Shown piece after piece: positions 7,972-16,122 of a stretch of DNA of 28,371 bases. A model generated the notes under the pieces. It did not search any database. It was not told the origin of the DNA and saw only the letters and a program-made list of their open reading frames with translations. Origin of the DNA: Gemmatimonadota bacterium (lineage in GTDB: Bacteria > Latescibacterota > UBA2968 > UBA8231); assembly GCA_028875335.1 (NCBI GenBank), contig JAPPEF010000002.1:1-28371 (forward strand), given 5' to 3'. The number at the start of each line of letters is the position of its first letter. The first letter of the stretch is position 1. Both the position numbers and the translations under genes were made by a program.

Positions 7972-8763
7972 ATGAAAATAGGAATCACGCAGATCATTTT
8001 GGGAAACATGTCGCTGGAGGACACGCTGCGGTTGTGCGAAGATGCTGGCTACCAAGCCGTGGAACTGGTCTTTGCCGAGGGCAAGGAGCTAGATCCGAGC
8101 ATGAGCGCCGACGAGATCGCACAGGTCGGGCGGCAGTGCGCGGACGCTGGCGTTGAAATTGGCAGCGTTATCGTCTGGTATCAAGAGCGCGGCAACCTGC
8201 TCAGCCGCGATGCCGGCGAGCGCGAGCGGTGTCTCAAGTGTTTGCGGCGCTCGCTTGAGATCGCCGGTGCGTTGTCGGTCGATGGGGTGCTGTTGCACCC
8301 GGGGCAGCTAGCGGTCGAGGGCACCTATCAGCAGGCTTGGGATGGGTTGCGGGACGCGCTCATTGACACGGCTCCTTTGGCCGAGGAAATGGGGGCGGCC
8401 ATTGGCTTGGAAAACGTCTGGAACAAGTTCCTGCTCAGCCCGATCGAAGCCCGGCTTTTTGTCGATGAAATCGGCAGCGAGTGGGTGGGGATTTACCTCG
8501 ATACGGCCAACATGATGGCCTACGGCTATCCAGAGCACTGGATACGCGAGTTGGGGCCGCGTATCAAGAAGGTGCATTTCAAGGATTTCCGCCGTAGTGA
8601 ACACAGCTTCGTCAACTTGCTCGAAGGGGATACAGACTGGCCGGCGGTCATGGCCGAATTGAGGGCGGTGGGATACGATTCCACGCTGATCCACGAAGTG
8701 GGCGGCAGCCGCGAGGAACTCATCGATCTCGGTGCGCGAATGCGCCAAATCGTTGCTTTATAA
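7972..8763 (+). CDS. Sugar phosphate isomerase/epimerase (xylose-isomerase-like TIM barrel)
   Basis: A 263-residue AP-endonuclease-2/xylose-isomerase-like barrel, as in hydroxypyruvate isomerase and tagatose/psicose epimerases. Probable metal ligands are E147 (GLENVW), D177 (YLDTAN), H202 (KKVHFKD) and E242 (IHEVGG), in the order expected for the family. The ATG at 7972 has AGGAGGT upstream. It is the first gene of a nine-gene operon in which most spacings are below 20 bp. I found no convincing -35/-10 pair in the 126-bp divergent spacer before it. The reaction is probably isomerisation or epimerisation of a keto sugar; the substrate is unknown. Confidence 0.85.
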   Translation: MKIGITQIILGNMSLEDTLRLCEDAGYQAVELVFAEGKELDPSMSADEIAQVGRQCADAGVEIGSVIVWYQERGNLLSRDAGERERCLKCLRRSLEIAGALSVDGVLLHPGQLAVEGTYQQAWDGLRDALIDTAPLAEEMGAAIGLENVWNKFLLSPIEARLFVDEIGSEWVGIYLDTANMMAYGYPEHWIRELGPRIKKVHFKDFRRSEHSFVNLLEGDTDWPAVMAELRAVGYDSTLIHEVGGSREELIDLGARMRQIVAL

Positions 8764-8782
8764 ACTTAGGAGGAATAAAGAC

Positions 8783-9505
8783 ATGGTGTATATCATCAAT
8801 TGGCGCGACGTCCAACCCAACATAGCCCACCTGAGTGCCGTACATTGGGGTGGGTTGCGCGACCGCGATGGCGACGACGATCCAGACCCGCGCCATCGCC
8901 TAGAGCGTCTACAGGGCTTTGCTCGCCATGCGCTCCAGGGCCGCAAGAATTCGGATTACCACAAGCACGAAAACCTCGAACAGGTGTACTACATACTCTC
9001 GGGTAGCGGCCACGTGCTCTTTGATAAAGAGCGCTTTCCCGTGCAGGAGGGCGATGCGGTGTACCTGCCGTCGGGCATCCACCACCAGATGTTTAACGAC
9101 ACCAGCGATGACTGGCTCGAACACCACGTGATCAGCCAAAGGATCTCGGCTAACAGCGGCGACTTTGCCATCCGCAACTGGCGCGATGTGCCGGCGATGG
9201 GCGACGGCGCGGGTGCGGTGCGCTGGCACCAGCTAGGTCCGGTCGGCGAGGAGGATGTGGGTTTTACGCAGGGGTTACGCTGTATTGATCGGGAAGCTAT
9301 ACAGCCGCGCGGACAGACAGTTGAGCGATGCTGCGAAGAGCTGGAGCAGGTTTATTACGTGCTAGAAAACAGCGGCGTCTTGGAAGCCGATGGCGACGAG
9401 CAGGAGATTCGGGAAGGAGATATGATCCACCTGCCTCCGGGCACGCGCTACGCGATTCGCAACCCGCACGCCGAGTGGCTTTCCTACCTCATCATGGCGG
9501 CTTGA
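8783..9505 (+). CDS. Bicupin protein with one intact and one degenerate metal site
   Basis: A 240-residue protein with two cupin domains (about residues 45-120 and 165-238). The N-terminal cupin has the full ligand set: H60, H62, E66 and H100/H101. The C-terminal repeat keeps the fold signature (LEQVYYVL, EGDMIHLPPG), but the aligned His positions are R182, C184 and R222, so it probably binds no metal. Both halves share LEQVYY, which points to an internal duplication. Start ATG 8783 follows AGGAGGA. It may be an isomerase, dioxygenase or sugar-binding protein; the operon suggests the same substrate as the isomerase. Confidence 0.83.
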   Translation: MVYIINWRDVQPNIAHLSAVHWGGLRDRDGDDDPDPRHRLERLQGFARHALQGRKNSDYHKHENLEQVYYILSGSGHVLFDKERFPVQEGDAVYLPSGIHHQMFNDTSDDWLEHHVISQRISANSGDFAIRNWRDVPAMGDGAGAVRWHQLGPVGEEDVGFTQGLRCIDREAIQPRGQTVERCCEELEQVYYVLENSGVLEADGDEQEIREGDMIHLPPGTRYAIRNPHAEWLSYLIMAA

Positions 9506-9508
9506 GCT

Positions 9509-9733
9509 ATGGCACTAGACCAATTGCACACCGAACTACAAGCGCTGATGGCGGCTATCGATAACCGCGAAGGCGAGTTGATCGCCGCGCATTTGCGGCA
9601 GCTTGACGAACTCGGCCAAGAGCTGGGTAGCGAAGCCCCGCCGATGTTGCGCCACTACTTGGAGAAGCGCAGCTATACCAAGGCCCTAGACTTTTTGGAA
9701 GGGCGCGATGAGGCCGCGGCTCCCAACTGCTGA
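9509..9733 (+). CDS. Small helical protein of unknown function
   Basis: A 74-residue acidic, alpha-helical protein beginning MALDQLHTELQALM. Two or three amphipathic helices are likely, with no Cys pairs, membrane segment or signal peptide. It starts three bases after the bicupin stop with a poor SD, so it is probably translated by coupling. Its 3' end overlaps the start of the downstream atl gene by 26 bases in another frame. I recognise no family. Its position inside a tight operon argues that it is real; it could be a partner of the bicupin or an oligomerisation module. Confidence 0.6.
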   Translation: MALDQLHTELQALMAAIDNREGELIAAHLRQLDELGQELGSEAPPMLRHYLEKRSYTKALDFLEGRDEAAAPNC

Positions 9734-10046
9734 AAGCCCCATGCGCCGGGCGTTCTACGAGACCATCGCCTGTGTGCCCTACGGCAAGGTAGCCACTTAC
9801 GGGCAGATTGCCACCTTGGCCGGTTACCCTGGGCGCGCGCGGCAGGTTGGATTCGCCTTGGCGGGAATGCCCGGGGAGTCGGATCTGCCGTGGCACCGCA
9901 TCATCAACGCCCAAGGCAAGGTCTCGCCGCGCAGCGGCAGTAGTCATCTGGTGCAATACGAGCTTTTGGCCAGCGAGGGCGTTGTCTTTACAGCGCAACG
10001 CATCGACCTGAAACGGTTTGGTTGGCGACCTGAGGCGGAGGATTGA
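9708..10046 (+). CDS. atl: Alkyltransferase-like protein (Atl), catalytic Cys replaced by Trp
   Basis: A 112-residue protein matching the DNA-binding domain of O6-alkylguanine-DNA alkyltransferases. The PCHRV active-site motif is changed to PWHRI, with W62 in place of the acceptor Cys. This is the hallmark of Atl proteins, which bind O6-alkylguanine and hand it to nucleotide excision repair. The base-flipping Arg (R45 in ARQVG), helix-turn-helix YGKVATYGQIA and C-terminal Trp-Arg-Pro also fit. ATG 9708 has an AAGG-type SD and overlaps the preceding gene. ATG 9741 is an alternative start that would lose 11 residues outside the conserved domain. A DNA-repair gene inside a sugar-type operon is odd. 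Confidence 0.85.
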   Translation: MRPRLPTAESPMRRAFYETIACVPYGKVATYGQIATLAGYPGRARQVGFALAGMPGESDLPWHRIINAQGKVSPRSGSSHLVQYELLASEGVVFTAQRIDLKRFGWRPEAED

Positions 10047-11374
10047 ACTCACTCGACCGCCGGATTCTCAGCCTCGCTGTCCCCAGTATCCTCGCAGCCC
10101 TATCCGCGCCGCTGATCGGTATCGCCGACACTGCGATGATCGGCCATTTGCCGGAAGTGGCTTTTATGGGCGCGGTCTCTACGGCGAGTTTGATCTTCAA
10201 CGGCATATTCTGGTGCTTGGCCTTTCTGCGGATGGGAACCACGGCACTGGTGGCCCAGTACAGCGGGGCAGGGGATCGACGGCAGAGTGCAGGGGTACTC
10301 TACCGCGCGCTTATTGTGGCCGTCTGCCTCGGCATGGGGATCGTGGTGGCCGGTGGCTGGATCGGCCGGATTGGGTTTGAGTTGGCCGGTGGGTCTCCTC
10401 AAGTCCAGCACTGGGGCATACGCTACTTCGCCATCCGGGTGTGGGAAGCGCCCTTGGCGTTGAGCATTATGACGCTCAACGGCTTTTTCCTCGGGACCGC
10501 CAATGTCATAGCACCCCTCTGGGTTATGACCGTTGCCAACTTGGTCAACATCGGCGCGGACTACGTGCTTATCTACGGCAAGTTGGGCGCTCCCAAGCTG
10601 GGTGTCGAAGGGGCGGCTTGGGCATCTGTGCTGGGCAATGTAGCGGCGTTGGCCACCGGGGTTTTTTGGTTGTTCTCCCGCTACCGCTCCTATCTGCGGG
10701 AATGGCCTACAAAGCTGTGGGATTTGCGCGCGATGAAGCGCTTGATGCAGACCAACGCCTTCCTCTTTGGCCGCACTCTCTGTTTGCAATTTGCCGGTTT
10801 TTTCACGCTCGGCATGGTCTCGCGGATGGGCGAAGCACCGCTGGCTGCCAATGCCGTGATTTTGCAGGTCTGGGGGCTGACTAGCTTCGCCGTTGATGGC
10901 TTTGCCCACGCGGCCGAGACGCTGGTCGGCCGCTGCCTAGGAGCGCACCTTTTTGCCGAGGCCCGGCAGTTCGCTTGGCGGATCATCTGCTGGGGGTTGG
11001 GTCTGGGAGCGGGATTTGGCTTGGCTTACTTTGCAGCCTTGGAGCCTATTGCCGCACTGTTTACTCCGCATCGAGAAGTTGTACAACAGGTCGGCGCGCT
11101 CTATGTACTCATCGCGCTGCTCCAACCGCTGAACGCCGTGGTCTTCGTCTTTGACGGAATTTTCATCGGCGCTAGCGATATGGGGTACCTGTTCAAGGCT
11201 ATGGTGCTGGCCACCTTTGGGGTGTTTTTGCCTTCGGCGTTGGTTTTTATATACTGGTTGGATTGGGAATTGGCCGGTGCTTGGATGGCCTATAGCGGCC
11301 TGATGGTAGGCCGGTTTGTTACGCTGTGGCCGCGCTATCGCGGCGACGCTTGGTTGCGGAGCTTTGTCGAATAG
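10043..11374 (+). CDS. MATE-family multidrug/metabolite exporter (DinF-like)
   Basis: A 443-residue, strongly hydrophobic inner-membrane protein with about 12 transmembrane helices. The N-terminal pattern (RRILSLAVPSILAALSAPLIGIADTAMIGHLP) is typical of the DinF branch of Na+- or H+-driven MATE exporters. The start is TTG 10043, which overlaps the atl stop in a TTGA junction; TGAGG lies seven bases upstream. It is the only transporter in the operon. It may export a toxic intermediate or end product of the encoded pathway, but that is inference. Confidence 0.88.
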   Translation: MNSLDRRILSLAVPSILAALSAPLIGIADTAMIGHLPEVAFMGAVSTASLIFNGIFWCLAFLRMGTTALVAQYSGAGDRRQSAGVLYRALIVAVCLGMGIVVAGGWIGRIGFELAGGSPQVQHWGIRYFAIRVWEAPLALSIMTLNGFFLGTANVIAPLWVMTVANLVNIGADYVLIYGKLGAPKLGVEGAAWASVLGNVAALATGVFWLFSRYRSYLREWPTKLWDLRAMKRLMQTNAFLFGRTLCLQFAGFFTLGMVSRMGEAPLAANAVILQVWGLTSFAVDGFAHAAETLVGRCLGAHLFAEARQFAWRIICWGLGLGAGFGLAYFAALEPIAALFTPHREVVQQVGALYVLIALLQPLNAVVFVFDGIFIGASDMGYLFKAMVLATFGVFLPSALVFIYWLDWELAGAWMAYSGLMVGRFVTLWPRYRGDAWLRSFVE

Positions 11375-11385
11375 GAGAGGAGACT

Positions 11386-11757
11386 ATGCCCTTTATCAAT
11401 CCCGCAGAACTTGCGGCTGTAGAGCTTTTTCCCCAAATCAACAGCGGCTTGGTGGCTGGCGAGCGGCTGATGCTGTCGTTTTTGGACATGGAAGAAGGCT
11501 GTGAAGTGCCCGAGCACAGCCACCCGCACGAGCAGGCCGGTTTGGTTCTCGCTGGGCGCTTTCGCTTTCGCATTGGGTCAGAGGAGCGCGTCACCGGCCC
11601 AGGCGACGCCTTCTTGATTCCGCCGAACGTGGTCCACTGGGGGATCGTCGAAGAGGGGCCGGCCAAAATCCTCGACATCTTCAGTCCGCCGCGCGAGGAT
11701 TACATAGAGCACTACAATAAACACGCCACAACTTCCACTGAGACCGTTTGGGCCTAG
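11386..11757 (+). CDS. Single-domain cupin protein
   Basis: A 123-residue cupin. Ligands fit the two cupin motifs: H44 and H46 with E49/Q50 (PEHSHPHEQAGLVLAG) and H84 (PPNVVHWG). The size is normal for small cupins such as sugar isomerases or metal-dependent dioxygenases. ATG 11386 follows GGAGAGGAG. It lies 11 bp after the MATE gene and 18 bp before the lyase gene, so it is in the same operon. It is the second cupin gene in this transcript and is not especially similar to the bicupin. Confidence 0.82.
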   Translation: MPFINPAELAAVELFPQINSGLVAGERLMLSFLDMEEGCEVPEHSHPHEQAGLVLAGRFRFRIGSEERVTGPGDAFLIPPNVVHWGIVEEGPAKILDIFSPPREDYIEHYNKHATTSTETVWA

Positions 11758-11775
11758 CAAGTAAAGGAGAATACT

Positions 11776-12705
11776 ATGCAGATGTTGCAACAGGAACAGT
11801 GCCACAACGTACTGGTTGTGGCGATTACACCCCGCGACGCGGAACAGGGCATTGACTTGGTGGGGATTGGTCGCAATGTGCGGTTTCTCTGTGAGCGGGG
11901 CGTCGATTTTATCATGCCAGCGTGCGGCACGGGGTTGGTGTACGATATGACCTTAGAGGAATATGAGGTGGTCGTTGGGACTTTTGTGGAGGCTGCAGCT
12001 GGGGAGGCGTTGGTGGTGCCGGGGATCGGGCCGGGGTATGGCCGGGCACTGGAAATGGGACGGATTGCCCGCTCCTTGGGCGTCGCTGGAGTGATGATTA
12101 TGCCCATCGTCGGGCCGGCCTCAGCCGAAGGCGTTGCCGTCGGCCTGCGCGACATTGCTGAGAAGACTCAGTTACCCACGATTCTGTATCAGCGTCGGCT
12201 GGATATTATGCCGGTCGATCAAGTAGTGGCGCTGTGTCAGCTGGACGAAGTGGTGGGGCTTAAATACGCCGTTGACGACTTGGAGGCATTCCAGCGGATC
12301 GTTGCTGGGGCTGGGGAGGACGCGGCCATGGTCTGCGGCATGGCCGAGGATCCCTGTATCGACTATATGGCCGCCGGTGCGGTTGGATTTAGCTCGGGGA
12401 TGGCCAACTTCGTCCCTAGCATGAGCCTGACGCTCCTAGAGCGCTTTGCGGCGGGGGATCGCGCCGGCGCGGAAGAGATTCGGCAGCAGATGGTGCCGTT
12501 TGAGGATCTGCGCGGTGAGCGGGCGGCTCGCTATAGTGGCTCGGCGCTGCACGCGGCTATGGAGCGGTTCGGGCTGGCCGGAGGGCCAGTGGTACCTTTT
12601 GCCGAGGACGTGACCGCAGAGGATCTGCCGAGGTTGCACGCGCTCGTCGATGAACTGGCAGAGGCGGAAAGGCAAATGCAATTGCAAATGAAAGAGGTTG
12701 TATGA
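11776..12705 (+). CDS. DHDPS/KDG-aldolase family lyase or dehydratase
   Basis: A 309-residue (beta/alpha)8-barrel class I lyase of the dihydrodipicolinate synthase/N-acetylneuraminate lyase superfamily. The Schiff-base Lys is K163 (VVGLKYAVDD) and the partner Tyr is Y138 (TILYQRR). The substrate loop reads ACGTGLVYDMT in place of the usual GTTGE motif, so lysine biosynthesis is unlikely. A 2-keto-3-deoxy sugar acid aldolase or dehydratase fits the neighbouring genes and the KDG-type kinase at 3732. It ends in a 4-base ATGA overlap with the next gene. Confidence 0.85.
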   Translation: MQMLQQEQCHNVLVVAITPRDAEQGIDLVGIGRNVRFLCERGVDFIMPACGTGLVYDMTLEEYEVVVGTFVEAAAGEALVVPGIGPGYGRALEMGRIARSLGVAGVMIMPIVGPASAEGVAVGLRDIAEKTQLPTILYQRRLDIMPVDQVVALCQLDEVVGLKYAVDDLEAFQRIVAGAGEDAAMVCGMAEDPCIDYMAAGAVGFSSGMANFVPSMSLTLLERFAAGDRAGAEEIRQQMVPFEDLRGERAARYSGSALHAAMERFGLAGGPVVPFAEDVTAEDLPRLHALVDELAEAERQMQLQMKEVV

Positions 12706-13808
12706 ACCAAGATGTACTGCGCGTAGGGCTGGTGGGCACAGGCGGCGTCTGTGCAGGGGTACACTATCCAGGGCTGCGGCTGATTCCCGGAGTCGAGATC
12801 GCTGGGATCTGCGAGCCAGACGAGACGCTGCGGCAAGAGCGGCAAACAGAGTGGGGCATTGAGGCTGCTTTTAACCGGCTGGACGCACTCTTAGATGCGT
12901 TGGCCCCGGACGCGGTCTGCATCGCCGTGCCCAACGTCTATCACTACGAGCTGATCGTCCAAGCCTTAGACGCTGGCTGTCACGTGCTATGTGAGAAGCC
13001 GTTGGGCATGGACTTTGCCCAAACTCAGGAAATCTACGCCCGAGGCAAGGCGTCGGGGCGTCGCCACATGACGGCGTTTACCTATCGCTTTGTGCCGGCC
13101 ATGAACTACATCCGCCACTTGGTTCAGACCGGCACCCTCGGGCCGATTCGCCACGCCCGTTTCCAGCGCTTGCAAGATTGGGGAGAGCGCGCTATTGGCT
13201 GGCGGCAGTACAAGCGCTACGCCGGGTCGGGTGAATTGGGCGATATGGGCATTCACCGCATTGATTTCGCCGAGGATCTGCTCGGGCCGATAGAGGCCGT
13301 GTGCAGTGCGACCAAGCAGTTGGTGCCAAGAGATCAGACCCGCGAAGGCCAGCCGTGCCCACCGCAGGACGTGGAAGATTGGATCGCGTGGATCGCCGAG
13401 TTTGCAGGCGGCACCACGGGCGTTTTCGAGATGGGCAAGTTGAGCAAGGGCTACGGCCCGAAGGGCGACCACGACTTAGCCGAGTTCAACGGGGAGGATG
13501 CCTCGGTCGTCTATCGCCTGCACGCGCCACACGAAGTGCTTTTCGCGCCCCGCGACGAACCCTATCAGAGCCAGCCCGTGCCCGCCGCGTTCCTCAAGCG
13601 GCCCAATGCGCCGCGCGATCCGTCCGTCGGCGATCCCGTGCAGACTTTTCGCTACGACCAAGCTTGGGAATTCGTCAGCGCCATCCGCGAGGGACGCGAT
13701 TGCGTACCGTCGTTTTACCACGGAATGCGGGCGCAGGCCGTTGCCGACTCCATTCTCCAGGCTGCGGCCGAGCGGCGGTGGGTCGATATTCCCGATTGTC
13801 CGGCTTAG
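12702..13808 (+). CDS. Gfo/Idh/MocA-family oxidoreductase
   Basis: A 368-residue dehydrogenase of normal family length. Residues 9-20 (GLVGTGGVCAGV) begin the NAD(P)-binding fold. E98-K99-P100 is the conserved EKP motif, and GDMGIHRID (180-188) supplies the catalytic Asp/His. ATG 12702 overlaps the lyase stop (ATGA), so translation is coupled. It is distinct from the shorter Gfo/Idh gene at 2825. It probably oxidises a hydroxyl of the sugar-like substrate handled by this operon; the exact substrate cannot be read from the sequence. Confidence 0.87.
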   Translation: MNQDVLRVGLVGTGGVCAGVHYPGLRLIPGVEIAGICEPDETLRQERQTEWGIEAAFNRLDALLDALAPDAVCIAVPNVYHYELIVQALDAGCHVLCEKPLGMDFAQTQEIYARGKASGRRHMTAFTYRFVPAMNYIRHLVQTGTLGPIRHARFQRLQDWGERAIGWRQYKRYAGSGELGDMGIHRIDFAEDLLGPIEAVCSATKQLVPRDQTREGQPCPPQDVEDWIAWIAEFAGGTTGVFEMGKLSKGYGPKGDHDLAEFNGEDASVVYRLHAPHEVLFAPRDEPYQSQPVPAAFLKRPNAPRDPSVGDPVQTFRYDQAWEFVSAIREGRDCVPSFYHGMRAQAVADSILQAAAERRWVDIPDCPA

Positions 13809-13816
13809 GAGGGACG

Positions 13817-14614
13817 ATGATGAGCGAAATCCCCAAAGCGGCGTATGTGCGGGATGGGTTTTACATCCACGACGCAGCCGTATGGCCCTTAGACGCCGTT
13901 GATCGCGCTGTGGAGGGCATGGATGCGGTGCGGCGGGGCGAGTACGATACCGGGGTGCCGCCCCGCCCTTCGGCTTGGAGCCCGGGCGACGACCCGCAGC
14001 GGCTGTGCAAAATTGAGAAGCCCCAAATCGCCAATCGGGCTATTATGGATCTGATCAAACATCCGGCCCTCGGGGCTTTGGCCGCTTTAGTCTGTGGGGC
14101 CGAGTGGGTCCAAGTTTGGTGGGTGCAGTTGCTGTACAAACCTCCGGTCGCGGGCGCAGGGTCTAGCGGAACCCATGTGGGATGGCATCAGGACCGCAAC
14201 TATTGGGGGGCTTGGGAAGAGGGTAGCGAGCTATTTACGGCCTGGATCGCCTTGAGCGAGGTCGGCTCGGCGGACGGGCCGATGCACTTTGTGCGCGGAT
14301 CGCATCAGTGGGGATTGCTGCCGGGCAGCGATTTCTACGGCCAAGATCTAGCCGAACAGAAGCGAACGCTGGCCGCGCAGGCTAGCGATGAGTGGGTGGA
14401 AGTGGCAGCGACCCTGCCCAAAGGGGGCGTGAGCTTTCACCACTGCCTGACGCTACATGGCAGTGGCCCCAATCATTCTGCCGGGCCGCGGCGGAGCTTG
14501 GCCGTTCACATGCGCACCGAGCGATCCCGCCCGATGGGCGACAAACGGGAGGGCCTGACGGCCTTTATTGACGACCCGACGCATTGCCCGGTAGTGTTTA
14601 ATCGCGATTCCTAA
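13817..14614 (+). CDS. Phytanoyl-CoA dioxygenase (PhyH) family Fe(II)/2-oxoglutarate oxygenase
   Basis: A 265-residue non-haem iron oxygenase. The facial triad is H124 and D126 (WHQD) with distal H214 (TLHGSGPNHS). R225 or R226 is placed to bind 2-oxoglutarate. Members hydroxylate varied small molecules, not only phytanoyl-CoA, so the substrate is open. Two tandem ATGs (13817, 13820) follow AGGAGGG. It is the last gene of the nine-gene operon. Its 3' end overlaps the convergent lnt gene by 17 bp, and there is no hairpin at the junction. Confidence 0.87.
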   Translation: MMSEIPKAAYVRDGFYIHDAAVWPLDAVDRAVEGMDAVRRGEYDTGVPPRPSAWSPGDDPQRLCKIEKPQIANRAIMDLIKHPALGALAALVCGAEWVQVWWVQLLYKPPVAGAGSSGTHVGWHQDRNYWGAWEEGSELFTAWIALSEVGSADGPMHFVRGSHQWGLLPGSDFYGQDLAEQKRTLAAQASDEWVEVAATLPKGGVSFHHCLTLHGSGPNHSAGPRRSLAVHMRTERSRPMGDKREGLTAFIDDPTHCPVVFNRDS

Positions 14615-16121
14615 TTCCAATTTTGCGGGCGGCGACCAGCGAAAGCGCGAGGGCGCAGAGCATCAGCGGCCAGTCCCCCCAGCGCGTGTAGATCGTCTGT
14701 CCTTGGTGCAGGGGCACCTCTATGGCAAAGCCCACGGTAGCGAAAAGCGGCGTGCGATAAGCAATGCGCCCGCTTGGTTCGATTAAGCCGGAAATGCCGG
14801 TATTGGCGGCGCGGACTACGGCGCGCCCGCTTTCTACGGCCCGCAGGACAGCTTGCGCAAAGTGTTGGTGTGGAGCCGCGGTGGTGCCAAACCAAGCGTC
14901 GTTGGTGGTGTTGATCAGAAAGTCCGGGTCTTGGGCCATCAGCGCACGGGTAATTTCCGGAAAGATAGACTCGTAGCAGATAAAGACCCCGAACGAAGTA
15001 TCGCTGCGCGGCAATCGCAGTACTTTGTGCCTTGCCCCGTGGGCGAAGATGCCGCTTTCTGCCGTAAGTCCTCCCAAATACTGAAAGATGGATGGGAAGG
15101 GCAGGAACTCGCCAAAAGGCACCAAGTGCACTTTGTCGGCGTAATCGACTACTTCCCCTTGAGCATTGAGCAGGAAAGCCCGGTTATAGACTGGAGCTGT
15201 GCGGTTTTGCGAATCGCCCTTGAGGCTGCCGACTAACATCGGCGTATCTAGCTCCGGCGCTAAGGCGGTTATCGAATCGACATAAGCTGAGTATAAGGGG
15301 TCGCCAAAATAGAGCGGTAGAGCTGTCTCGGGGTAGATGATTAGTTCTGGTTTTTCCGCAGCCGCCAAGTCCCGGGTGAGCGCGGCGTAGTGCCGAGCCG
15401 TCCAGGCCTGCCGATTCTCCTTCCACTTGCGGTCTTGGGGAATATTGCCCTGAACGACGCCGACCTTCAGGGTGGGAGGCGGATTCGGCACGTCTTGCAG
15501 CCTATAGAAGCCCCATAGATGAACGGCGACTAGCAGCAAAAGTGGCAGACTCAGATAGCGGATGAAGGCTCGGTACGAGAGGGCTTGGGCTAACGCGGCG
15601 TTGAAGAGGACGATGAGGAAACTCAGGCCATAGACGCCAGTTATGGCACCCCATTGTAGAAAGGGGAGGTTGAGGTACTGCGAATAGCCTAGTAGCTGCC
15701 AGGGAAAGCCGCTCAACATCCAGTTTTGTACCCACTCTAAAAGGACCCAGACGCCGGCCGCCGACCAAGCAAAAAGCGGAGAAAAAAAATTTAGACGGTG
15801 GCACACTGTAATAAAACAGGCCAAATACAAGGCCATATATAAGATGAGCAGCGCATTCGTCGCCGCAGCGGTCGCCAAGGAGAGGGCACCATATAATTGC
15901 AGAGTCTCGGTGATCCAGTAGGTGCGTCCGGTGGCCCAGGCGAGGCCAGCGACCATCCCGAGGGCGAAGTGGCTTTGGGCGGGCAGCCAGTGCCGTGCCA
16001 AAAAAAGCGGCAGTAGGCAAATCCAAGCGAGGTAATACTGATCGAATTTGGGGATGCTAACTACGAAGAGCAGGCCCGAGAGTAAGGCCGAAGCCAGCAG
16101 GGGAAAGAGCCGCTGCTGCAA
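14598..16121 (-). CDS. lnt: Apolipoprotein N-acyltransferase
   Basis: A 507-residue inner-membrane enzyme that adds the third acyl chain to lipoproteins, the last step of lipoprotein maturation in diderms. The N-terminal 200 residues hold several transmembrane helices. The nitrilase-like domain follows with catalytic triad E265 (YPETALP), K330 (ADKVHLVPFGEF) and C382 (ICYESIFPE). A final hydrophobic helix ends the protein. The start is TTG 16121 with GAGG upstream, one base after the stop of the sigma-like gene. It lies in a phoH-ybeY-corC-lnt type cluster, and a lipobox protein is encoded at 22862, consistent with its role. Confidence 0.93.
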   Translation of the reverse strand: MQQRLFPLLASALLSGLLFVVSIPKFDQYYLAWICLLPLFLARHWLPAQSHFALGMVAGLAWATGRTYWITETLQLYGALSLATAAATNALLILYMALYLACFITVCHRLNFFSPLFAWSAAGVWVLLEWVQNWMLSGFPWQLLGYSQYLNLPFLQWGAITGVYGLSFLIVLFNAALAQALSYRAFIRYLSLPLLLLVAVHLWGFYRLQDVPNPPPTLKVGVVQGNIPQDRKWKENRQAWTARHYAALTRDLAAAEKPELIIYPETALPLYFGDPLYSAYVDSITALAPELDTPMLVGSLKGDSQNRTAPVYNRAFLLNAQGEVVDYADKVHLVPFGEFLPFPSIFQYLGGLTAESGIFAHGARHKVLRLPRSDTSFGVFICYESIFPEITRALMAQDPDFLINTTNDAWFGTTAAPHQHFAQAVLRAVESGRAVVRAANTGISGLIEPSGRIAYRTPLFATVGFAIEVPLHQGQTIYTRWGDWPLMLCALALSLVAARKIGIRNRD

Positions 16122-16122
16122 T

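Noticed and set aside
9555..10052. 165-codon antisense frame across the small ORF and atl
   Set aside because: Composition is typical of antisense shadows (Arg/Pro/His-rich), and both plus-strand genes are better supported.
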